Positions 17,501 through 28,500 of a DNA stretch of 50,000 nt are shown here, piece by piece. The DNA comes from Mesostigma viride (taxonomy: Eukaryota > Streptophyta > Mesostigmatophyceae > Mesostigmatales > Mesostigmataceae). Position 1 is the first letter of the stretch. Each line of letters begins with the position of its first letter. The translations under genes and the position numbers were made by a program. The notes below the pieces were generated by a model. The model did no database searches. It saw only the letters and a program-made list of their open reading frames with translations, and had not been told where the DNA came from. The stretch is from positions 2,102,211 to 2,152,210 of the forward strand of contig RPFO01000106.1 in NCBI GenBank assembly GCA_009746045.1, in the 5' to 3' direction.

Positions 17501-20500
17501 GCCTGACACGCCGAAGCGGGAGCGCAACACAGCGAGCACATCGGCCATGCTCGTGCCGTTGGCAGCCATAAGCACCTGCAAGGGGGTAGGCGATGTGCAT
17601 TAAAGTCATCCGCACAAAGTCAGCCCCACACGCAAGTACGTCTAGGTCCCACCCACAAGCAAGCCCCGCCCACAAGTATGCGTTTGCTGGTGTCCCACAC
17701 ACAGGCTAAATCCCACACCCACAGGACTCGTGTGCGCCCACAACCACACAAGTGGGCGCACGTACACGAGTCCAGGGAGTGTAGCACACGGCTCCGGTGT
17801 GTAGCACACAAGTGACAACCGATACTGGACGCATGGAAGGCCACGGCTGATTGAATTGCCTGGGAGTACAGTGGTCAGGGAAAACTTGGTGGTCGTCTTT
17901 TTTACAGCCGCAGTCCAGACAGCACAGGCTGCGGGCATAGCCAAAACACAGCGTTGCTGCCAGCGCACGCACCATGGCGTGGTAGAGCAGGTCTCAGCCC
18001 CCATTGTTGCAATCAAGCATCCACTTTTGACCCTTAGTGGGGTGCCTCCTGAGGGGAACCCCCTTGGCTAGGCCAGGGGATTTGGGGTCACTTTGCAAAA
18101 AAAAAAAAAATGAAATACACGAAATTGTGCTAGAGGTCCTGTGTTGGAATCCAGCCCGGTACCAAACATCTCACAGGCCACAGCTGTTCCAGCACCCGCA
18201 CCCGCTCAACAGTGGCAGCGGGTCGACCACGTCCGCCCTCACGACCCCAGTCCAGGACATGCCACAAGTACTAAAAAACATGGCGGCGCTAGCACTGAGC
18301 ACACCACAGAGTGGTCGAGCAGGTCAGCCGTTTCACCCCTCACAAACCCAGTCCAATAGCCAGCGCGTGCTACAAGTCTATGCAACGAACAGCATGACTA
18401 GCACACCAAAAAACTAGCACACCAACAAACCATGGAGTGGTACAGCAGGTCGGCCATCTCGGACGCCGTGCGTGCGCTGCCTTCCTTGTCCGTCAGCGTG
18501 GCGCAGAGCTCCGCGGCCTCTTCCTTGATCTGTTGGACCAAAGGCAGCCAGGGAGCACGAGGTTCAGCCAAGGAGGTGGCCAGGGGGTCATGGGGGAACA
18601 GGGAAGCTGCCATGAGCCACAAGACGACAGCACGTTTCGGTCAGTTTATCGTATGGTCTGTCGGCATTATGATGCTGGTATGATGCCGGTCTGAAAAGGA
18701 AATCAGTTAGCATGAACAGGGTGGGGGGGTGGGGGGGAGGGAGATTGACCATGCTGAATTTCATTAATCTACATTAACTATGACATAACTATAAAACATT
18801 CAACAGTTGAAGGTGTTAATGATGTAATGCCAAAAAGACAGTAGTATATGTTTTGTGACTAAACTAGGGAAAAAAAAATAGGCTTGGAGATAGCGAGGGA
18901 AGGGAACAAACCTAAATAAATTAGGCAGTTGTTGCAGGAGGATCCAGTGTGCCAATGGTGTCCGGGGTGATGCCCAAAGCACTTCCAAGCACCACATGAC
19001 ACTCAGCGCGCGGGGGGGGTTCATCTACCACTCCTTGCGAGCTTTACGCACTCGATGCTGATGTGATGGTGAACATTTCTTTGTCACGGTGTTAAGTTTA
19101 GGAGACAGCTTTCTCCGGGTGGGGCATGGGGTTGATTAAGCATCAGCCACTGACAACCAACCCCGGGAATCAAGTGCTTTTTCGAGTCGGTCAGCACTGG
19201 CAGGAGCCGCCCTTCATCAAATATAGACAGGAGAGCCACCCTCTTCGAGTGCCCGACAATCCTTACCTTCAAAGCACGGCCGCTTTTCTCATCACTCAGC
19301 AGGCGCCGTTTCCTACCTTGGAGCACAGCAGCTTCTCGTCACTCAGCAGGCGCGCAGTCCACGAGGGCTTTTTGCCGGGCACCGCCGGCGCAGGGTTGGC
19401 GGCAGCTGCCCGCACCTCCTGCAGGCGGCTTCCGATCGTGTCCTCCAGTGACTGGAGGGTCATGAGGGGCCGGGACTTGGGCAGTGACTTGATGACTTGT
19501 TTGGCTGCGATACAACAGGCACGCAACAGCACGCGGTCACAAACATGGGTGGATTAATTAACTTATAAGCACGTGACTGCGTCATCCAGGAAGGTATTAC
19601 GGAAGTGATTCCAAGCATTGTGCTAGTTACTTCCACATAGTAATTTTTACTTCCTAATTCTAAACAAATACAAGTACCTTCTTCTACTCCTTGTAAACAA
19701 TTCTGGATTTTGGTATTGCTATTCTGTAAATTTGGCTTTGAGCATATATCCCAAAGGACATGGAGATGCACGTGAAATGTCTATCTAGCCTCTAGTTGCC
19801 GGGTTGCGGGCGCCACGGCTCGAATCGTCATGGGTACCGAATTTAGTCCCACGCAGTGCCCCCCCCCACATGGTTGGATGCTCGCCATGCACCCCCCACA
19901 CACGGATGCATGAATGTAAACCATAAAATGAAATGCTGCAAGTGATTTCCTGGCCCCAAGCACGCATATGCGCCAGGCCACCCCCCCACACACATGCATG
20001 CGTGCAGCCGTATCATGGCCAACTCATGGATGCATGCGTGCCAACCCTGTTACTGTATGCACGTGCTTGGCTTACTGTACACAAGTGAGACATTGATGCA
20101 TGTGTCTCATGGCTAACTGAAAGGTCATGGATGCATGCATGCAGACGGACAGGCAGGGTGCCAGCCGCGAGTACCGCAACCAAGTTGATGAGGAGGGAGG
20201 TGAGCAAGGGAGCCCGATGGAGCGAGAATTTCCTGGCCATAAACTGGCCGATGGATGACCTACTGGCTGTATAGTGGCGCATTACCCTCCGAGGGGCTTA
20301 CTGGCGGTTAGGTCATCGTGAGCGGCCTACTGCAGACGCCAGGGGATCTGAACATGGCATGCAGTTGACGACCACACGACTAATCAACCCACTTTTCTCT
20401 CCCACGACAACCATCTGTCTCTGCTCCTTTTGCTTACCTGCACCCCTTGCGTGCCTAGCTGTCAGCCAAACTTGCTTGCCGCTTCCTTGCGAGAACTAGG

Positions 20501-23500
20501 CAACCCTAGCGCCAGCCTGCCACCCTCCCCTGCCCCTCCTAGTGCGCACCTGCCACCACACGAGTACAACTTGCGTCCGTAGTAGTGCGTACCAGTCACG
20601 CCTTCCGCGGATCCTGCCGGCGACCCAAAGGCAGCGACCGCGTCCTCGGCTCTCACAAAGAAGCACGTGTGCTCGCCTGCGCCCGGGGTGCACACGGGGT
20701 ACAGTAGACAGCGGCAAACAGAAAGTGCACGAATCCAGCCAGTGCGACAATGGGTCCGGTGAGAAGCAGGGTCCGTGGTGGCATTGTGAGAACGCGTGCC
20801 CAGAAGGCTGTCTGGTTTCTCCTAGGCAATTCATCATAATTGAAAGCCTGCCCTTTTTTGAAGGGGTTGCCTTGCCAAGCCATAGGGAGCGCGTTTGCAG
20901 AATTGAGCTCAGGCAGTGTTATCGCGAGCCACTAGGGGCTGAATCGCAACGCTGTAGTTGTAAGCCGTATATGTTTATCTGGCGGTTGATGTGTACGTTA
21001 TACACGCACATGTGTACGTTATACACGCACATCACACACTGTATTCACCACCCTGACATGACTTCTCATCATCATAAGCGTCCTAGACATGAGGTGCCCG
21101 CTCTGTTGATGCGCATGCCCTACTGACCGACGTCACAGGGACAGAATACTATCTCCTTTCCCGGTCCTCCAGAGTGCAAGCGGGTGCCAGAATCACACAG
21201 CAATGACCACGCTTGGTTTGTCCCAGAAAAGTGGGCAGTGTGGTGCTGTCCACCAAACATGCTTAAACAGCCTGGCCATATTATTAAGCGTGCCTACTAG
21301 TCCATGACGCCAAGGCAGCATCTTGGTGTTCTTACACCACTCGATGGTGCCTAAAGTGGCAACACATGAGGAGGCTTCCTCACTCCTGTAAACACGCTAA
21401 TTAATTTATTTAATCGAACATATTGATGTCGTCCACATGAGCCTTTCACCCACGCCCATAGATCCATTATACCAGTATTAGTATATTTGCAATTATCACA
21501 ATCATATGATATTAATGATCTGCCCCACCTTCACTCACTTGAATTGCCCAAAGGCCCACAGCCACCCCGCCAGGCAACTGGACCCCCCAGTGGCTGGCTT
21601 CCAGTTCTCTAGCCATCAGGCAACTCTCGAGTACCTACCCGTGTGGCAGGAGGGCCCATCCGGCACCCCGAGGTAGATAATGGAGTCCGAGTCGCAGTCC
21701 AGGTAGGTGGCGACCACGTTGATGAAGTTGGAGCTGGACTCCCCCTTGGTCCACAGAGAGTTGCGCGAGCGGGACCAGAAGGTGGCGTGGCCTGCGCGTG
21801 CGGCAGCAACCATTTTATAATTGTAACAACCATTTTAAATAATCTTTCTGCGCGTCTGTGAGGGCCCTGTTCCACGTGTGCTTGAATCCATGCATGTCAC
21901 TAGGGTGACCAGCATGGCCAGGGATTTGAGAAGGGGACCAGAGCGGGGCATGGCATCAAGCAGCAAACCATGTGTAAACATCCCCATTCCTCGGGCTACT
22001 AGTGTGACTGGCATAGCCAGGGTCGCAGGACGGGGGAAACGAAAGGTGGTGAGGCACGCGGGGCAGCAGTAGCCACCGTGCTCGCAGACGCCATGAGGCA
22101 AGCGTGAGGAGCATGGCAAGAACTGCGGGAAGGGGCATGGGCATGGGAGGAGATGTGGCCTTTGCGTGGCAGCCGTCATGGCTGCGATGATGGGATGCAA
22201 GCTACAAGTATGGCCGGCACTGGTGATGAGGGGACAGAGCCATTGCGTGGCGTGCGGATGGCCACAGCAAGCACGCTTGCAAAAATAGCGGCAATATAAG
22301 AGTTTTTTCTGTGACACGAATGGGAATGGACTTGAGCTCGCGCCAGGCGAGCGAATGAGCAGAGTCAGCAGACGCAATGCACGAGTCATCTTCATGTGAT
22401 GAGGATTGTTCAGATGGTGAGCGAATGGCCTGACGTCCCTGTTGCTCTTTCCGTCCCTGCCTGTCCTCTCACGGGCGGCGAGATGAAACCCCTCTCCCGC
22501 TGTCAAAGGGCGGCCACACAAAGAGGACCACGGGGGAGAGTAATACTGACATCCGCCCACTCACTCCCACAGAACTCCGTTCATTCCCTCATCCCGCTGC
22601 TCGGAGAGGGTGCAAAGGACATTACCAGCCGTTAGCACCCGAGGCGGCATCACATCGCTTCACTACCAAACTCGAATAGGAGACCACTATTAAAAGAAAT
22701 AAGACTTATTCTTCCAGCGCAACCCCCTCACCCAAGGCGAGGTTAACCCCATTCCCGCGACTCCGGAATCGCTATTTGTAAATATATGCTATTTCAAAAA
22801 GGATTAGGAAGGGTTTATCAGCCCTTGTACTCACCAGGACGCCCGCGTGGCCTGTACGGGAGCAAGGCTTGCGAGCAATCCTATGCACCAAAAGTAGGCT
22901 GACAGGGTGTCTACTCACCAGGCGCGAGCACGGCAGGTACCGGTACAAGGGTAGATGGTATGAGGAAAAAGAGTTTCTAAAAAGTTCTCGGAAAAGATTT
23001 ATCGAAGCGCGCACACTCACCGGACGCGAGCGAGGCGGGCGTGAGGAGTTGCAGATATGAGAGTAGCAGATGCGAGTTTAAGACTGTACAACGCGCCCAC
23101 TCACCGGACGCCAGCGTGGCGGAAACAGCGTCCCGGTTTGCAAACGCCTGCATGAGCACGTCGCCCGTGTCCACGTGCTGCGCGATGGCGACGACGAGGC
23201 CGTCCGAGTTCCACTTGATCGTGTCCAGCAGCCGCTCGACGGCTGGGGACAAAGGGATAAGGGGGCAGGGGAGCAACAAAGAGTGACGGATGAAAGCGTG
23301 AAGTATTGGTGTCCAGCAGCCGCTGGACGGCTGGGGAGAACGGGAGAAGGGGGCGGGGGAGCAACAAAGAGTGACGGATGAAAGCGTGCAGTATTGGTGG
23401 TGTCCAGCAGCCGCTGGACGGCTGGGGAGAACGGGAGAAGGGGGCGGGGGAGCAACAAAGAGTGACGGATGAAAGTGTGCAGTATTGGTGGTGTCCAGCA

Positions 23501-24843
23501 GCCGCTGGACGGCTGGGGAGAACGGGAGAAGGGGGCGGGGGAGCAACAAAGAGTGACGGATGAAAGTGTGCAGTATTGGTAGTGTCCAGCAGCCGCTGGA
23601 CGGCTGGGGAGAACGGGAGAAGGGGGTGGGGGAGCAAGAAGAGTGACGGATGAAAGCATGAAGTATTGGTGTCCCGCAGCTGCTTGACGGCTGGGACAGA
23701 GTAGGATTGTGTGATTCACAGGGGGCAGGGGATATCACATCGGCAGGGGACAGGTGGCGTGTGCATATCTGAGGGCACAGTGGGGGAGAGGAAGCAAGAA
23801 GAGTGACGGGTGAAAGCATGAAATAGTAGTGTCCGCTGGGGACAACGGGAGAGAAGGGGACCAGGGAGCATGGAGATGACGGAATGAGAGCATGTCGGGT
23901 TGGTGTCCAGGAGGCGTTTGACGGCTGGGACAGGGAGAGGAGAGAGCAAGGAGAGCAGCAGATGACGGCATGAAGTGGTGGTTACAAGCACGCGCTGGAC
24001 GACTTGGGACTATGGGGGGGAACAGAAAGAAATACAGGGGTCATAATGGTTATAGATGTGATAAGGTAGAACGAGCGGTATGAGAGGTACTGGTGACCAT
24101 TGGCCACATGGAGCCATGGGGCAAATCTCAAAGTGGGACATCGGTAGGCGCTATAGGGATATCGAGGTAATAAATAATAAGATGCAGTGATAAGAAATAT
24201 AGGAAAAAAGGGCAGGAAGGAACAAGAGAAAAGGAAGGGGGGTAGGAACAGCCTCGCCCCAATAGTTGTGGTCAGAACAGCATTATGAGCTGAGGGAGCT
24301 GGAGGGGGCTGAGGGAAGGGAAGGGGTGATGGGTGGAAGGCTTAGGGAAGAGAAGCCATGTAGGGGGGCAAAGGGGAGGGGAAGGCCTGGACGGAATTTC
24401 AAGGGTTGTAGGGCAATTCCATAGCAAAACATTATGCAAGCGGGCAGGCCGCAGCAAATGCAATGCTACATTGTGGAGGTTGGGAAAGGGGCTTAACCGC
24501 TTCATTGTATCCTGGGCACCGCTGCAGCCTTCGACTAGCGACATGTTCGCTCACCTGGAGTCGAGACCGGAGCTGCCCTGTTCAATTCAACCTCCCCGGA
24601 GGCAGCAAGCGGGGTGGCTCGACTGCGTTGGCTGTTCATGTTCTTGCGGCTGAGAACCAACGGCACAGGTGTGCTGAAAAACGAGTGTCGCGTTGCCACG
24701 TGCAGCGATGAACCAGCAAGCCGTTTGGGTGCAGACGGGGCAAAGGTACCCACCCTTAGGGCATTTGGGGCATGGCGAATTTCACAAGCGGACGGGCATC
24801 TATCGAGCTGCGCAAGGGACGACCTGGCAATCACGGCAGCCAT
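17468..24843 (-). CDS. HISN2: Bifunctional phosphoribosyl-AMP cyclohydrolase / phosphoribosyl-ATP pyrophosphatase (HISN2/HisIE type)
   Basis: Seven exons on the minus strand (24555-24843, 23105-23242, 21639-21791, 20593-20676, 19317-19504, 18431-18529, 17468-17575) join in frame to 352 aa, all with GT-AG introns. The enzyme catalyses steps 2 and 3 of histidine synthesis, in plants inside plastids. Residues 1 to about 85 are Ala/Ser/Arg-rich and look like a transit peptide; the ATG sits in GCCATGGC. PRA-CH domain: KWNSDGLVVAIAQ (106 on), FWSRSRNSLWTKGESS (147 on), metal-binding DCDSD (174-178), SCHTG (190 on) and HTCFF (196 on), whose cysteines fit the zinc site. PRA-PH domain: LLCSK, IKEEAAEL (285 on) and ARTASEMADLLYHSM (303-317), the acidic MazG-like site, then a last exon ending EEKNARKSS. 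Several exon edges are duplicated in introns. Exon 1 is the least certain. Confidence 0.9.
19284..19354 (-). repeat. Duplicated exon-5 donor region of HISN2
   Basis: The exon word at 19332-19354 (encoding RLLSDEK) recurs 48 bp away inside the intron at 19284-19306 with three or fewer changes. The duplicated part lies on both sides of the used donor site at 19316. Confidence 0.75.
19553..19585 (-). mobile_element. Relic of a LINE-A-type 3' tail in a HISN2 intron
   Basis: ATTAATTAACTTATAAGCACGTGACTGCGTC matches the reverse complement of the LINE-A end (GACGCAGTCACGTG then TTAA repeats). Only about 30 bases remain, lying just outside exon 5 (acceptor side). Confidence 0.4.
23223..24010 (-). repeat. 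91-bp tandem repeat copying the HISN2 exon-2 acceptor
   Basis: GTCCAGCAGCCGCTGGACGG starts units at 23311, 23402, 23493, 23584 and (changed) 23671, mostly 91 bp apart. Degenerate units go on at about 23829, 23905 and 23990. The first related unit, at 23223, is the genuine start of exon 2. On the minus strand each unit has a pyrimidine tract, CAG and the first eight codons of the exon (VERLLDT in the gene, VQRLLDT in the copies). The array lies in intron 1 and offers repeated decoy acceptors. The 280-codon open frame that crosses it is a by-product of the repeat. Confidence 0.9.
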
Positions 24844-25533
24844 GGCAGTATGCTGTTAAATTGCCGGGCGATGTGGCTGCGGCCGTCGGCTAACGAGGCA
24901 GCGTTTTTCTAGCGTCCTTTTATGTAAGATTGGGCGTGAAATATGTCCTGAAGGCAGCGAGAATATCCCCCCCCCCTTGCACCGTGCACGATGATTAGGA
25001 ATTAGGATTAGGCGTGAATCATGACTCATCTCTTGCCAGGACTGGATGTAATGCCTGATGATTCGGGCGTCTGCAACGGCTACAGATGCGCGCGGGAAAA
25101 TAGAATTTGCAAGACGCGCCGTCCCAGGGACACCTGCGTGCATAGATTAGCATAAAGGTGGCGAGCTCTACGCAATGGCGGGAATTTCGCGTTACGTTGC
25201 TTGAATGACTCTGCGGTCTGCCCTTGAAATCAGTCTATTGCGCTTTGCATGTCGGAATCCTGGTAGTTTTGGCCTGGCTTCCGTGGACATGAAAATGGCA
25301 TTTGCTCAGATGGCTGAAGAAGTAAATGTTGCGGAAATGCTGATGTTTGTGAAATGTCACATTTTTTTCTCGCGATTCCCTGACGTGCTTCCATGCGTCT
25401 GAAGATGGCAGCACATTTGAGACAGCCAAAGGTCGGCGTCTTGGATCTGCAGATGGAAATGGTAACGCTAACCGCACGCTCATCTCCCGCCACTGTATTT
25501 ATACGCTGATGCGGTTAAGAGCCTCGCTATCTC
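24844..25533. promoter_or_regulatory. Divergent promoter between HISN2 and CAF-1 p60, with E2F-like sites
   Basis: The 690 bp between the two start codons hold GCGGGAAA at 25092-25099 (reverse complement TTTCCCGC, a match to the E2F consensus TTTSSCGC). GGCGGGAA at 25177-25184 runs directly into TTTCGCG at 25185-25191. CAF-1 subunit genes are known E2F targets in plants and animals, which fits. No TATA box could be placed with confidence. Transcription start sites are unknown. Confidence 0.5.
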
Positions 25534-28500
25534 ATGAAGGTCAAGACGCTGCAAGTTGTTTGGCACGAAAAGGAGCCTGTTTTCTCATTGGATTACCACC
25601 CGTCCGGGCTTTTGGTTACGGGCGGCGCTGATAAGGAATTGAAGGTGAGTATATCAGTGGTCTAAGTACGCAAATCGCCACTTCACGGCATTTTCTTTTG
25701 ATCAATCCGGCAGCAAACGTTCTTTTTTCTCATTGTGGGCCGCACGAAGCATTTTGCCCTCCTCGCAAAACTCAAATGGTCCTCTCTTTGCCAGCGCAAT
25801 CCGAGCTAGCTTGGGGTCGCGCACCAGCGAAGTTTACCCAGGTGTCTGATATTCACGGCGACTTGCTGATTTGCCGCGCTAACCTCCCGCCAGTTATGGA
25901 GACTAGAGAATGACCAGGAGGGTGAGGCGTTCGTCCAGTTCTTGAGTAGCCTCGGCGGCTATCATGTTCAGGCCATCAATGCCGTCCGATTCTCGCCGTC
26001 AGGTGCGTATGACACAAAAATATGTTTCTGTCTCACGCCTGTTCATGTATAAATTCTCTTTCTCCTCCCTTCATTTCAAGGCTGCCCATCTGTATAGTCG
26101 AAATCTCATTGAGAAACCTCAATGTTTTTTCATGTGTGGAAGAACTCCCAATGCTCATGCCCATGTTTTCTGTTCATGCCCAGGACACACCCTAGTCTAC
26201 ATACTCGCATAACCTGCGTGCATACCTGCAGCCAAGGTAATCTGTCCTGTTCTTTACTCCTCCCCACAGAACATGTAGTCCCCGATATGGATTCCCTCGA
26301 TTGCTTTGACAGTAGCTTCCCCGCACATATCACCCCACTGGCCCACCTGCCTGTGCCTCTTCTCCCCCAGACCCGAACTCCCAACCCCACTCGCTGCATA
26401 TCCCCCCCACATTGCCTTTCCGACCCCCGTCTTGGCAGGCCCCTCCCTTCATCGCAAACATTCTTACTTCATCATAACCAGGATATGACACTCTGCCTCT
26501 CAAGCGATTGGCAAGGAGCCCATGCTCAGATGCTATGCAATGAAAAGATTGTGTTGTTTCTTTTGTATAATGGCAACCTTACCCACCAGACATGCTGTAC
26601 CACTCTCTCTTCGTAGGCGCTTGACGATGCATGGGCATGAAGGGCACGAATCGGAAATTAGGTAGCTCAGATTCCTGCACATGTTTATGGGATGTATTTA
26701 GTGCTCTTATGTGCTGTGCTCCTGATGTCCTGCTGGTCACTCACGCCGCTGCTACATGATGCCATGCACCCTAGAGTTGTTCCTGCCAGTGTCACGTCAT
26801 GCCATAATGCTGTTCACAGTGACCTGATACATCAGTTCACAAAATACAGCCCGGCCTTGCACCCATGAGTGTTCCGCCTTGCACGCCCATGAGTGTCCCG
26901 CCTTGCACGCATAAGCCCTGCAAGTGGAGGCGTGAGCGCAGCTTGCTGTGAGCATGCATGTGGGAACATGAGGGAACATCACGTGGCACGCCAATGCATT
27001 TTGTGCTTGGTGGCGACACGCCTCCCTGTTGATACTTCCCCGAAGTGCCTGAGGACTGCAGTGAATCCTATTTACGGAACTGTCTCCTGTATTGGTCTGA
27101 CCGTGATGTCAGCAGCAAGGCTGAACAATTTCAATCACACCCTTGTGTGTTGGGGTGCTGGCTGGCCTTTACAACAAGTCCTTCCACTGGCCCTTTTTAC
27201 ATGGCTGGCTTACCTTGCCTTCTGGCATCCGCGTCTGGGCTACCTCGCCTCGCCTTACCTTGCCTTGCCTCGCCTCGCCCGGCTGGCTGAACCGTATCTG
27301 CACACGCAGGGAGCATGCTGGCGTCTGCAGGCGACGGTGAGCACACCAGACACTGCTGCCACCCACCACCAAACAGCGAGCAAAGCTATCTTAGAAGGAG
27401 GCTACCTGCAGCTTGCACAGAGTGACTTCGCATGTCTCTTCCCGCACGACCCCAAGTACTGTTTTGAATGTCCTTTCCTAGGTCTGGTCATCTGACACAC
27501 GCCTGGATGACTGCACGCGTGTGACCCTTTCGGTTTGCTGAGGCAGCTTCACTACCGCTGGCACCAGGCTGCGGGGGGCCTTTTGTCTCAGCTCCAGAAC
27601 TTTTTTTTTTTTGCCGGCTTTGCACTGTTAATACCCTATGGAGTGCTGTCTGGCCCGCATAGCCCATTTCACAACGATCCGTCCTCGCTGTTGTGGTCAT
27701 AGATACCCTTTTGCATGGGTCGGGCCGTCAGGCTGCACCGGAATTTCTTCCATTCATACACCGCACGAGAGCTTCTTCGCATTTCAAAACTGATTCTATG
27801 TCAAACTTTCGCGGTTTTAAGTAGGCAATCATCACTGTCGTCTTACTTCCATGATATGCCACCAGTCTGCTATCAATCCGTCACTATGGAAGAGATTCTC
27901 GCTCCTAGTTCATCGTACTCTGTGCTGTCTCGCGCCTTCTGTGTTGTGTTGTAGCACTACCTATTTCGCAACTTTTCTCACCGCCATGTTCTGGCTCGGA
28001 CATTGCTGTCTGTGGTGGTGCTATGCTCGCGGTGGCGGCGGCGCCAGGGGGCGAGCTCATGCTGTGGCGCCAGGTGGAAGGGGGCAGCAAGGCCAAGGAC
28101 GGCGCTCCGGGGTCGGAGATGACATGGAAGGCGGCCGCCACGCTGCGGTGGGTATTGATGTTTGGGCTCGCTTATTATTTGGTTGGGCGTTGATCGACTT
28201 ATGGTTTATTCAGGTGAGCATTGATCAGTTAGTTAGATATTACATGGCAGGCAGCCGCCACGCTTTGGTAAGTCATCGCCATTTGGTGATTTTATGTGGT
28301 GAACGTTTGTCAGTTTAGGGTTTGCCTTGATCGAGCCACAGCATTTACAACTTTGATGCGTTGAAAGCACTGATCCATGGATTTATGAGTTACTTGGGCA
28401 TGGATCAATAAAGGCTTTGATCAGGTGGGCATGATAAAGTCAATCTAGTTTGAACAGGTGAGCATTAGTTGGCAGCTTTGTCGGTTGACAGCTCATGAAG

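Noticed and set aside
22977-23819. 280-codon minus-strand open frame rich in Pro and His
   Set aside because: It runs through the 91-bp tandem repeat and HISN2 exon 2. The 91-bp period cycles the repeat through all frames, which explains the length; only the exon-2 part is coding.
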